Positions 1 through 8,400 of a stretch of 64,000 bases of DNA are shown one piece after another (the first letter of the stretch is position 1; every line of letters starts with the position of its first letter). A model generated the notes under the pieces. The model worked only from the letters and a program-made list of their open reading frames with translations. It did not search any database and had not been told where the DNA came from. Origin of the DNA: IMCC45349 sp047219225 (GTDB taxonomy: Bacteria; Bacteroidota; Bacteroidia; Flavobacteriales; Flavobacteriaceae); NCBI RefSeq assembly GCF_047219225.1, contig NZ_CP178208.1:186001-250000 (forward strand), written 5' to 3'. A program made the position numbers and the translations under genes.

Positions 1-269
1 GCATCGTCAAAAGTTTACCTAGTTCAATTCTATTATCTGAAACAAATTATCAACCTATAACAAAGCGCATAAGTGAAGGAAAAACAATTGAACAAAATTT
101 AAATACTATTACTGTAATAGGTATTACAAATGACAGTTCTCAATTTTCTACTTGGTTAAATGAATTAGAAACTTTTAATTGGGTAAATAGCATTGCAATT
201 ATAGAATATACAGATCTTACAAAAACCAAAAGCAGTTTCAACATTAAAATTGAACTTAAAAATGTCTAA
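1..269 (+). CDS. PilN-like pilus/T2SS assembly protein, 3' end only
   Basis: Reading frame 3 is open from the window edge to a TAA at 267-269, giving about 88 C-terminal residues. The part seen has the alternating beta/alpha pattern of the periplasmic PilN/GspL ferredoxin-like fold: TITVIGITNDSSQFSTWLNE, then a short helix, then SSFNIKIEL at the end. The stop overlaps the next start (ATG at 262) by 8 bp, so the two genes are translationally coupled. The neighbours (PilO-like, GspF, pseudopilins, PilP/GspC-like) support an inner-membrane platform role in a type IV pilus or type II secretion machine. The 5' end with any membrane helix lies outside the window. The family call rests on pattern and context only. 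Confidence 0.55.
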   Translation, partial: IVKSLPSSILLSETNYQPITKRISEGKTIEQNLNTITVIGITNDSSQFSTWLNELETFNWVNSIAIIEYTDLTKTKSSFNIKIELKNV

Positions 270-771
270 TAAAATTAAAAACATAATATACATTATTGGT
301 TTTATACTTAGCTTGATTATTTGTTATCAGTTAGCTTTTTCAAGGACATTGAAACTAAAAAATGAGTATACTCAATTAAATCAAGAAGCTTCAATTTTCG
401 AATCTATGCCAAAACATATGGCTACTTTAAAAAAGAAAGAACACTATTATGACTCTCTTTTAATTAAGTACCAACATAACAGTTCTATTCAAAATACGTT
501 GTTAAAAACACTAAATACTTATGCTAAAGCGCACGATTTACAAGTAATAGATTTTATTAAGCCTCATACTTTCAAACAAGACAACCTCACTATTAAGACT
601 TATCAATTTGAATTAGAAGGATCCTACAATAATATTCAAGGGCTTATATATGAACTAGAACAAAACCAAAAATTTGGAGAAATAATAAGTGTTCACTTAA
701 AAAAACAAAAAAAACCTAGAACTAGAAAAGTTTATTTAAACGCAAAAATTCTTTTAAAAAGTTTATCCTAA
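262..771 (+). CDS. PilO-like pilus/T2SS inner-membrane protein
   Basis: This protein of about 169 residues has a short cytoplasmic N-terminus, one membrane helix (about residues 7-24, IIYIIGFILSLIICYQ), a coiled-coil-like stretch rich in K/E/L (about 30-75), and a C-terminal alpha/beta domain. That is the PilO/GspM architecture. I chose ATG 262 over an in-frame TTG at 250 because it overlaps the upstream PilN-like stop by 8 bp, as usual for pilN-pilO pairs. PilO normally pairs with PilN in the periplasm and links the motor platform to PilP and the secretin. Its 3' end overlaps the 3' end of the convergent gspF-like gene by 9 bp (763-771), leaving no room for a separate terminator. Confidence 0.6.
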   Translation: MSNKIKNIIYIIGFILSLIICYQLAFSRTLKLKNEYTQLNQEASIFESMPKHMATLKKKEHYYDSLLIKYQHNSSIQNTLLKTLNTYAKAHDLQVIDFIKPHTFKQDNLTIKTYQFELEGSYNNIQGLIYELEQNQKFGEIISVHLKKQKKPRTRKVYLNAKILLKSLS

Positions 772-1899
772 AACACTACTTAGTCTAAACATAGGTAAAT
801 ACATAGCTATTACTATCACTCCTATTAGTCCACCAATAACAATGATTATTAATGGTTCTAAAATATTAGATAACATTTTAGATCGCTGTTGTACTTGGGT
901 ATTATATTGTGTATTTAGTCTTTCAAAAATAAACTCGGTTTGATTAGTTTCCTCTGCAACCCTAACTAGAGCAACCATTTTACTATCAAAAAAGTGTTCA
1001 TCATTTAAACTATTACTTAAACTTTTTCCAGTTAGAACACTTTGCTCAATATGCTTTAATGCCTTTTGTAAAGGATAAAACTCTATCATTTGCTTTACCA
1101 ATTGAATACTATTAACCACTGGTACTTTTGATGCTGACAACAAGCTCATAGATTGGGTAAATTGCGATAAGTATACTGTTTTTACAAAAGCACCAACAAA
1201 AGGTATTTTTAAAATAAGGTTATGTACTGTTACTTTATACCAAATTTTATTTTTAAAAATTGACTTTAAGGCTATGACTCCAATACATATTATTAAAATA
1301 AGTAAACCATAACTTTTAACAAACTCAGATATTGCAATAATGAAAAGTGTAATTCCTGGAAGATCAACATTTTGTTGTTTAAAAATATCTTGAAACATAG
1401 GCACTACAAAACTCAACATAAAAGACACCACCAATATAGCTGTAAAAAGTAATATAATTGGATAAGTTAGTGCATTTACAACATTTCTACGTTGTTCGTT
1501 TTTTAAAGAAAAATAATTCCCTAGCTGCTCCATTACTCGAAATAAGGTTCCTGTTTCTTCTCCTATTTTTACAGAATAATATTCATATTGAGTAAACACT
1601 TTATGAGCCTGTAAACTTTCTGAGAAGCTTTTCCCTTCTACAATACTTTTAGAAACTGTTTCTAATATGTTTTTTGTTTCCTTTTTTTTTACTGAGTTTG
1701 CAACAAGATCAATAGCTTCTTTTAAAGAAACACCTGCTTTTATAAGCACACTCACTTCAGTATAAAAATCTTCTTTTATTTTATTAGAAAAAGGTTTACT
1801 AAATAGTGTAATTTCCTTTTCTAGAAAAGAAGTTTCTTTCTTCTTAGAATTTATACTTGTTTTCTTTACTTGTGATATATTGTCTAATTGAAAAGCCAT
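763..1899 (-). CDS. gspF: Type II secretion / type IV pilus platform protein, GspF/PilC family
   Basis: The 378 residues contain two repeated T2SSF domains. The first (about 45-165) includes the hallmark LIKAGVSLKEAIDLV and KIGEETGTLFRVMEQL; the second (about 245-365) includes SLLSASKVPVVNSIQLV and RVAEETNQTEFIFERL. Three hydrophobic segments are visible (about 143-168, 183-212 and the C-terminal ILEPLIIIVIGGLIGVIVIA). GspF is the polytopic inner-membrane platform that couples the assembly ATPase to pseudopilus growth. The gene is last in a minus-strand operon starting at 4726. Its ATG overlaps the stop of the preceding pseudopilin gene by one base, so the genes are likely co-translated. No ATPase gene is visible here; it should lie outside the window. 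Confidence 0.9.
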   Translation of the reverse strand: MAFQLDNISQVKKTSINSKKKETSFLEKEITLFSKPFSNKIKEDFYTEVSVLIKAGVSLKEAIDLVANSVKKKETKNILETVSKSIVEGKSFSESLQAHKVFTQYEYYSVKIGEETGTLFRVMEQLGNYFSLKNEQRRNVVNALTYPIILLFTAILVVSFMLSFVVPMFQDIFKQQNVDLPGITLFIIAISEFVKSYGLLILIICIGVIALKSIFKNKIWYKVTVHNLILKIPFVGAFVKTVYLSQFTQSMSLLSASKVPVVNSIQLVKQMIEFYPLQKALKHIEQSVLTGKSLSNSLNDEHFFDSKMVALVRVAEETNQTEFIFERLNTQYNTQVQQRSKMLSNILEPLIIIVIGGLIGVIVIAMYLPMFRLSSVLG

Positions 1900-2351
1900 T
1901 AATTTAAATATGAAGTTGCATCGTTAGTTTTAAAAATGAATAGTTGTGAATTATTAGTTTTAAGCTTTACTGCATCTATATTGCCATTTGTTTTAATATT
2001 GCCATCAAAAAAGACATGCTTTTCTAAAATTCTCAACTTAAATGTGTCTCGATCTTTAACCACATAATCATCTTTAAAATTATATGTTTTCTGTCCTATT
2101 TCTGATTTAAAATGTAATTCTTCTTCTACATTATCATAGGTGATTTTATGATAACGGTTAAAATCAATCCTCAGGGAATGCTCTAATAAATTTAACTCCG
2201 TTTCATTATTAAAATTTCTTTGAATTGCTAGCATTTGTTTTTGGACTAATGTTAATACTGTAAAAGCAAGACCAACTATAATACTTGTAATAATAAGCAC
2301 TACAATCATTTCACTTAAGGTAAAAGCGTCTATTTTTTTAGTAGTTGTCAT
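1899..2351 (-). CDS. Pseudopilin with prepilin-type cleavage motif
   Basis: The 150-residue protein has a short basic leader followed by a type III (prepilin) signal, KKIDAFTLSEMIVVLIITS. The conserved Glu is at +5 of the mature protein, followed by a hydrophobic helix. The residue before the cleavage site is Ala rather than the usual Gly, as in its neighbour. The C-terminal domain is a small beta-rich globule with no recognised family. It probably is a minor pseudopilin (GspI/J/H class) processed by a prepilin peptidase encoded elsewhere. It overlaps the upstream pseudopilin by 14 bp and the downstream gspF by 1 bp, so it is in an operon. Confidence 0.75.
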   Translation of the reverse strand: MTTTKKIDAFTLSEMIVVLIITSIIVGLAFTVLTLVQKQMLAIQRNFNNETELNLLEHSLRIDFNRYHKITYDNVEEELHFKSEIGQKTYNFKDDYVVKDRDTFKLRILEKHVFFDGNIKTNGNIDAVKLKTNNSQLFIFKTNDATSYLN

Positions 2352-2673
2352 TTATTACTTTCTCAACAGTTCTATCAGTTTCTTTATTATCTCCAGTTAT
2401 TATAATTACTTCTTTATTGTTTTCTTTAATTTTTACAACAGAGACATCCCAATTATGAAAAGTGTTTTTATAAGGCAATATGATTTTGTTATTATTACAC
2501 AAATACTCTAACTCATCTAAATGTGAGTTAATAGTATTGGTATTATATTTTATTGTATTAGTAAACACATTATTTAAAACAATACTAGAAACCATAAATA
2601 CTATCATTATTAATACAGTAGCTACCAATGTTTCGGTTAATGTAGATGCCTTTACTTTTTTTAATACAACCAT
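2338..2673 (-). CDS. Small pseudopilin
   Basis: The 111-residue protein has the prepilin motif KKVKASTLTETLVATVLIM: cleavage after Ala, Glu at +5, then a helix of about 20 hydrophobic residues. The mature protein is only about 100 residues and Asn/Lys-rich, consistent with a minor pseudopilin (GspI/PilV-like). It overlaps both neighbours (12 bp with the larger upstream gene, 14 bp with the downstream pseudopilin), as in compact gspH-I-J-K operons. The family is assigned from the N-terminal motif and context; the globular domain is not recognised. Confidence 0.7.
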   Translation of the reverse strand: MVVLKKVKASTLTETLVATVLIMIVFMVSSIVLNNVFTNTIKYNTNTINSHLDELEYLCNNNKIILPYKNTFHNWDVSVVKIKENNKEVIIITGDNKETDRTVEKVINDNY

Positions 2674-3917
2674 TTTGCTACCTCCTTTTCAGTATTATTT
2701 AATTGTATTCCTACATACTCTGGAGCTAACCTATTTCTATTTATTTCTGCATTATATAAATGATTTTGATATACAGAACCAGCGTGATTAATAACAAAAT
2801 TAGAGGTATATACTGCTCCAAACACACTACCTCTAAGCTCTAAATTTTGATTGCAATACACCTCTCCATAAACTTCAGTACTTTCTTTTAAAAGCACTTG
2901 AGAGTTATAATTATTAGGCTGCTTATTTCCTTGGTAGCAAACAACACCTTTAATAACTGTATTCTCGCCAATAGATATATCTGGAAGCATTTTGTTTAAT
3001 TGATTGGATCTTAAACTAGATTCCTTTAATAACACAATACTTGAAGGATAACTCATCTCTACATAGTTACCAATTGAGATTCTTTTTGTTGCAAATACCT
3101 GAAATACACCTTTTACATTATTGCTAATTTCTACTTCTGGAGCAATTAATAATACATCATTTAAAATAGCTGAAGGCTCCACAATTATTTTTTTATCAGA
3201 TTGAATTATAACATGTCCTGAAACACTAACATTTGAAATTTCTAACATGTCATTATGATATAACAACATTAAAGGATTTAAAAATGAATTTTTTATAGTA
3301 TCATTTCTTTTTATTTCTATACTTTTAAATGTATTGGGAACACTCTGAAAACCGTCTTTTATTTCATTACTTCTTAGCCTTGGTAAACTTTTACTCAATT
3401 TTTGCTCTCCATAAATTAGTTTGGTGCCGTAATATGATTGTCCAGCTATATTACCAGATTTAACACCACGTTTTGGCAAAAAACTAATACCTTCTATTTT
3501 TGTGTTTCCTACAACTATTAAAGGCTTGTTGTGTTCTTCTAAATATAATGCTATAGCATCGTCAGTACTTTGTTTACCACCAACTAAAGCTATTTTTTGT
3601 ATTTCTATGCCTTTTTGTTTTGAACTAGATACAATACGTTCAAAAATTCCCCAATGTGATTTATAAAGTTTTAATGACGTATTTGTATTTTGCTTTAAAT
3701 CTACATGCAATGTATCATTAAACTCAAGCTCATTTTCTAAACCATATGTTACTCCATAATTGGAAATATTAATGGTTTTAGCTAATACATGCTTTTTTAA
3801 GTTTAGTTGGTTGTGCGTTTGTACAAATAATAAAAAACTAAATAGTAATAGTGCTATAACTATTATAATAAACAATGTTAACTGCAAAGCGCCTGCATTT
3901 AGTTTTTTTAAAAACAT
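2661..3917 (-). CDS. Membrane-anchored protein with bactofilin-like beta-helix, in GspK position
   Basis: The 418 residues begin MFLKKLNAGALQLTLFIIIVIALLLFSFLLF, an N-terminal helix resembling the pseudopilins but with Gln where the +5 Glu is expected (A/LQLT). The second half (about 215-390) is a run of short beta-strand repeats such as VSVSGHVIIQSDKKIIVEPSA, ENTVIKGVVCYQG and STEVYGEVYCNQNLELRGSV. This is the pattern of a bactofilin or polymer-forming right-handed beta-helix. It sits where GspK/PilX, the large tip pseudopilin, is encoded in canonical operons. I infer a structural or scaffold role in the pilus-like machine. It is unlike any canonical GspK that I know. Confidence 0.5.
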   Translation of the reverse strand: MFLKKLNAGALQLTLFIIIVIALLLFSFLLFVQTHNQLNLKKHVLAKTINISNYGVTYGLENELEFNDTLHVDLKQNTNTSLKLYKSHWGIFERIVSSSKQKGIEIQKIALVGGKQSTDDAIALYLEEHNKPLIVVGNTKIEGISFLPKRGVKSGNIAGQSYYGTKLIYGEQKLSKSLPRLRSNEIKDGFQSVPNTFKSIEIKRNDTIKNSFLNPLMLLYHNDMLEISNVSVSGHVIIQSDKKIIVEPSAILNDVLLIAPEVEISNNVKGVFQVFATKRISIGNYVEMSYPSSIVLLKESSLRSNQLNKMLPDISIGENTVIKGVVCYQGNKQPNNYNSQVLLKESTEVYGEVYCNQNLELRGSVFGAVYTSNFVINHAGSVYQNHLYNAEINRNRLAPEYVGIQLNNTEKEVAKWLY

Positions 3918-3918
3918 T

Positions 3919-4392
3919 TTAATTATAATTAAATGTTTTTGTTTGCCCTTTATATCGTAAAACTACCGATGATGCATTACCCTTTACTAATGCAATACTA
4001 TCTGCAATTTGTCCTTTTTTTAAAATATGTTGTGTATTATTAATACTCACCAAAAATACTTTGGACTTAGCTTTTTTATTCTCTATAAGACCTTGATATT
4101 TTATTGACTTCCAAACCACATTACTTATAGTTGCCCCCTTTTTTTTTCCTGCTTTTTTTTTGGTAAGAGTTCCTAAAAAAGGATCACGTTCTACTGTTTG
4201 TATGGTAAACTTGTAATCCTCCGTGATTTGTTTAGGTGCGAAAGTGGTTTTAAATTCCATAGAAATGGGCTCTGGTTCTTTAGTTAATAAATTATTAATA
4301 AAACCATAGCCTATAGTACCCCAAATACCAATAGAAGCAACTATTAGAATTTTTATAAAAATGGGGTTATTTTTACTCAATAACGAAGGCAT
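3919..4392 (-). CDS. GspC/PilP-like linker protein
   Basis: The 157-residue bitopic protein has one N-terminal membrane helix (about 10-30, IFIKILIVASIGIWGTIGYG), a flexible segment, the motif VERDPFLGTLTKKK, and a C-terminal beta-sandwich (about 88-157, including YQGLIENKKAKSKVFLVSI). The basic-DPF motif followed by a small beta domain is typical of PilP/GspC proteins, which connect the inner-membrane platform to the secretin gate. It overlaps the upstream lipoprotein gene by 20 bp and is separated from the downstream beta-helix gene by 1 bp, so it is in the same operon. It is shorter than classical GspC and has no PDZ domain. Confidence 0.6.
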   Translation of the reverse strand: MPSLLSKNNPIFIKILIVASIGIWGTIGYGFINNLLTKEPEPISMEFKTTFAPKQITEDYKFTIQTVERDPFLGTLTKKKAGKKKGATISNVVWKSIKYQGLIENKKAKSKVFLVSINNTQHILKKGQIADSIALVKGNASSVVLRYKGQTKTFNYN

Positions 4393-4726
4393 TTGCAGTA
4401 TAATTTGTTTGATATGCTGAATTTTCTGCTCTTACACGCCATTGATAATTACCCAAGCTTAACATTTTAGTAAAATTTGTTGCTGTAATAGTCGTGTCTA
4501 ATACTATTTGTGTTGCTGCTTCAAAACTAGGTGTTGCTATTTGCAATCTGTAGGAATCTGCATCAACCACCTCGTTCCAAGAAAATGTAGGTGATGTTAT
4601 TGATAAGGTTGATTGATGAGATGGCGCCAATAACACTACTGTAGCGTCTGAAATATCTGGTACTTCAATTAAATCTTCACAAGCTATAGTAATTAATAAC
4701 AGTACAACATAAAAAAATCTCTTCAT
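4373..4726 (-). CDS. Lipoprotein with one FN3-like domain, first gene of pilus-like operon
   Basis: The 117-residue protein has a lipoprotein signal peptide ending LLITIAC (Cys at 16), then one domain of about 90 residues with a fibronectin type III pattern: PSHQSTLSITSPTFSWNEV, DADSYRLQIA, NYQWRVRAEN. Such domains are common in Bacteroidetes outer-membrane lipoproteins. As first gene of the gspF operon (20-bp overlap with the next gene), it may act as a pilotin-like or periplasmic accessory factor; this role is inferred from position only. A perfect 17-bp palindrome lies 64 bp upstream of the start. Confidence 0.6.
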   Translation of the reverse strand: MKRFFYVVLLLITIACEDLIEVPDISDATVVLLAPSHQSTLSITSPTFSWNEVVDADSYRLQIATPSFEAATQIVLDTTITATNFTKMLSLGNYQWRVRAENSAYQTNYTANAFVIE

Positions 4727-4789
4727 AAATAGTATTAATTAAACCAATTATAAAGTTATTCTATTTATAAAAAACGTGTTAAGGAAAGT

Positions 4790-4806
4790 CCTTACTAATA
4801 GTAAGG
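4790..4806. promoter_or_regulatory. Candidate operator: 17-bp palindrome upstream of pilus-like operon
   Basis: CCTTACTAATAGTAAGG has two perfect 8-bp arms around one central base. It lies 64 bp before the ATG of the minus-strand pilus-like operon. A nearly identical 17-mer (different only at the two central positions) occurs at 13261-13277, upstream of RHS operon A. A −7-like box on the minus strand (TATAATTG, complement of 4745-4752) lies about 50 bp downstream of the palindrome centre. The symmetry and shared position suggest a dimeric regulator site. The regulator is unknown. Confidence 0.5.
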
Positions 4807-4891
4807 TTTAAAAACTATATTTTCACCAACTATTACATACAAGAGGAGTTATTACTCCCTATTTTTTAGAGCATTACAAGAACTTAAAAAC

Positions 4892-4919
4892 AAAAGAGCA
4901 TATATTACTATGCTCTTTT
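4892..4919 (-). terminator. Rho-independent terminator after RHS module A
   Basis: A perfect 11-bp stem (AAAAGAGCATA / TATGCTCTTTT) with a 6-nt loop is followed on the minus strand by a T-rich run. It lies about 65 bp beyond the stop of the candidate immunity gene (4985-5473) and would end the RHS module A transcript. Confidence 0.8.
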
Positions 4920-4984
4920 TACATTTACTTTAAATTATATTTATTTAAAAATCAATAAATTAAACCCACAAATCTAATCATCAA

Positions 4985-5473
4985 CTAATTTATACCGTAA
5001 CCAGCTTCGCAAAAATAGTCTACCTCAAAAGGGAAGTATTTTACAAATATATCCTTTATACTATTTACCTCTTTAGATTTCCGTGCATAAGCATCTATCT
5101 TCTTAACACCCTTTACAAATACTTCATAGTGCATGGCATCTTTAGGACGTTTAGTACTTTGAAGGCTTTGTTTATCTAATTTTTCAGCGATTTCAATAAG
5201 TTGTTCCAAATCTTTTAAATCTCCTATTGATATACCTGACTCTTTTATAATGTAATCTAACTCTGTAAAAGGAGAATCATATGATTGCTCTTCACCTGCA
5301 ATTATTTGTCCATTACCTTCCTTATCTATAGTTATCAGGTGAGTACATCCATAAGGGCTTCTCATTAATAATTTTATAAAATCTTCTTCATTTTTGTTTT
5401 TAACACAACTGTTAATAGCTGCTAATGTAGTAAGCAATAATACTATTTTTTCAATCCCCTTATTGATAAACAT
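4985..5473 (-). CDS. Small lipoprotein, candidate immunity protein of RHS module A
   Basis: The 162-residue protein has a signal peptide and lipobox ending AAINSC (Cys about 23), then a soluble domain of about 140 residues that I do not recognise. The gene starts 16 bp after the stop of the RHS protein with the metalloprotease tip, and it is unrelated to the lipoprotein in the same place after RHS module B. In polymorphic toxin loci the gene directly downstream of the variable tip normally encodes immunity, so I infer that it protects the periplasm from the M91-like tip. Lipid anchoring predicts that the toxin acts in the envelope or must be blocked on entry. The strong terminator at 4892-4919 follows it. 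Confidence 0.6.
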   Translation of the reverse strand: MFINKGIEKIVLLLTTLAAINSCVKNKNEEDFIKLLMRSPYGCTHLITIDKEGNGQIIAGEEQSYDSPFTELDYIIKESGISIGDLKDLEQLIEIAEKLDKQSLQSTKRPKDAMHYEVFVKGVKKIDAYARKSKEVNSIKDIFVKYFPFEVDYFCEAGYGIN

Positions 5474-5489
5474 ACTTCATCTTTTAAAG

Positions 5490-8400
5490 TTAATTTTTCC
5501 TTTTCTTTTTGTATTTCTTCCTTTCCTCTGGTGACAATAACCTGCCATTACCGTAGGAAACTCTACGCCCTAAATTTCTATCTGCTCTCAAACTGTTCTC
5601 TGATGGATAACTTCTTCTTTTACTATTTGCTGGTCTATTATATATACCTGTTGCATATAGCTCTTCTTTAGGCTGCTCTTCAGTTTGAGTTTCCCCATAT
5701 CTATTAGTAAAAGTGTTCCTATATTTATCATCAAGAGGTTTGGATGCCCCGTCCATAGTAGCAAGAGAATGCGATAGCTCATGACCTAATGCTATATCTT
5801 CAGTTAACATTTCAGCTGAAACTTTACCGTCTTTTTCAACTAGTACAGCATGCATTACTCCTCCAATTGTAACCATAGAATCTGACCCAGTACCATTTTG
5901 GGAATCAACTTCATTTATTGCTTCTTCAGATGCCCCAACCGTCGATTTATCAAAATTAATAGTTACCGTGTAATCATGAGAAATCAAATCTCTTAATAGT
6001 CCAGTTCCAGAAGTCTTTTCCCCATCGCTATTTTTAGAAACGATATCTACCATTCCTGTTTTTGAGTTATATTTTAGTTTATCATCGGTAAGTGCTTGAA
6101 GCCATCCCATCACAGCATCTCTTTGTTTATCAGTTAAATTTCCATCAATACTAATAGATTGCCCATCTGGGTCAACGAAAACAATTGGGTTATTCGCTAC
6201 ATAATTATAAGGACTTAAATTAAAATAATCTTCTGCAAAATTATCAATATTCATCCATCTTCCTAGACTAGCATCATAATTTCTAGCATGGAAATCCATC
6301 CAACCAAGTCCTAACTCATCATTTTCTTCTTTACCACCAAAGCCATACGGATGGTCTGTTCCATTAACAACATTATTATACCCTTTATGTTTTAAACCAA
6401 AAGGATAGTAGTTGTTTTCTTCTAAGATTTCTAAGCCTCCTTTTTCAATAAATACATTATCTACATAAAAATGGGTTTGTAGTCCTTGATTAATATTAGA
6501 CTTATCAAACTTTAACCTTAATCTTGGGCCTGCCACTATAGTATGCGTATGTGTATATGTTCCTGTTGATAAATCATTATTTATAACATACCAATTAAGA
6601 TGATTTCCATTAGCATCCAATTCTTGTAAAAACACGCGTACTAATGGTGTATCTCCTGTGTCTACATCTAAACTTATAGTTACTTCATCTCCTGGTGCAA
6701 AATCATCACCTACCTCAAATCTTGTTCCATTCCATTGATTTTGTACATTGACCTTTAATCTGCCATTATCTAACTCTACACTTCCATGTGTTTGGTTACC
6801 TGCAAATGTCCAACCATTGTGATGCTCATCAAATGTACTCTCTAATATAGACTGATAATCGCCATTAGTATCTTTAAATGCCAATCTAATGTTTCCTAAA
6901 TGGTCTTTGTACTGGTAAGCATAATCATAACCTCCCTGTCCATCTGGTTCTACATAACCTTCTGGATGACTGAAAAATCTTAAATTCTCACCTGTTCCAT
7001 CCTCCTCATAAATGAAGTTTCCTGCATATTTAGTAGTGGTTAAGGTTCCGTTGTCGTTCACAGTCTTTTTTAGTTTTACTCCTGAGGCATCGTAAATATA
7101 CGAAATACTTCCATTAGCAAAGGTAACTGTACTTGGTAAATTTAAATGGTTATAGGTAATACTTGTAATGCCCTTGTTTTTATCCTCAATCATATTACCA
7201 TTAGCATCATAAGCATAATCATTACCTGATGTATTACCATCATTAAAGCCTTCATTTGCCCATCCTGTTGTGTTATCTGTGACTTTATCTAACTGATTAC
7301 CATTGTATGTATAAGCTAACTTATCAATCTCCACACCATTACCTACTCGACTCAATGTTAATATATTACCATTCTTATCATATTTCATCCCCAATAAATC
7401 AAATCCTGAACTCAAATTATAAAGACCTGCATTTCTTACGCCATAATCTGCATTTAATATACGGTTTAAATTATCGTATCTATAAGCATAACCTCTTGCC
7501 TCTACACCATTAGTCTGATCATTTACTGTTTTCCATATCGTCTCACTTATATTTCCATTGTATAACGCTATATAGTTACTTGGCGAATTGGTAACATCTT
7601 TTGTGTTATAGTTGAGCTTAAAACTAAATAAATCGTTACCTAATTGTTCTACATCATTAATCTGCTTTAACCAACCTCTAATATTATATGTATAGTCCAC
7701 CGTTTGTAATGGAGATGCTGCGATACCTCCTACTCCTTTACTTTCCAATTGCCCTAATTCATCATAAGTGTTATTAACAATAGTCTCTGGCGTGTCTCCT
7801 GTAATGGTTTGTGTTTGGGTAAGCATACGTCCTGCATGGTCATATGTAAACGCATCGGTAATCTCTATAACTGCATTACCTGTTTTACTATGTGTACTCG
7901 TAGTCTCTAATACTTTTCCTGTAAAGTCAAAGTCACTTACTATAATATCGGTAGTAGCTAACTCATCATTTTTAGAGCCTACATATATAGCTTGTCCTTT
8001 ATCGTCGTAATACGTAACACTAGTAATCCAATTATTAGTACCTAATACTTTTACCTTACTACCTGTTGGTAAGGTTTTAATATCATAACTTATTTGGTCA
8101 CTATATATCGTTACACCTGGATCTGGTATCGCTGTGCTTAAGTGACTGTTATAACCATCATAATAATTAATACTCAACACCTCTACATCTGAACGTGGAT
8201 AGGCTTGATTATCGTAAAATATTTGTGTTCCTGATATATAATGAATCGTTCCTGTAGACGTTTCATTTAAATTTGTTTCTGAGTTTAATATCTGTGACAG
8301 TTCTAGTCTTGTCTCATCTTTTTGATTTAAAAATCTACCTGTATAAACCACACGCCCAAAAGCATCGTACTTTGTAAATAACCAATCATTATCTACTCGT

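Noticed and set aside
7307..8010. Small open frames on + inside the RHS core, repeated at 17384-18087
   Set aside because: They are identical only because the host RHS cores are identical; they lack a start context and any recognisable protein feature.
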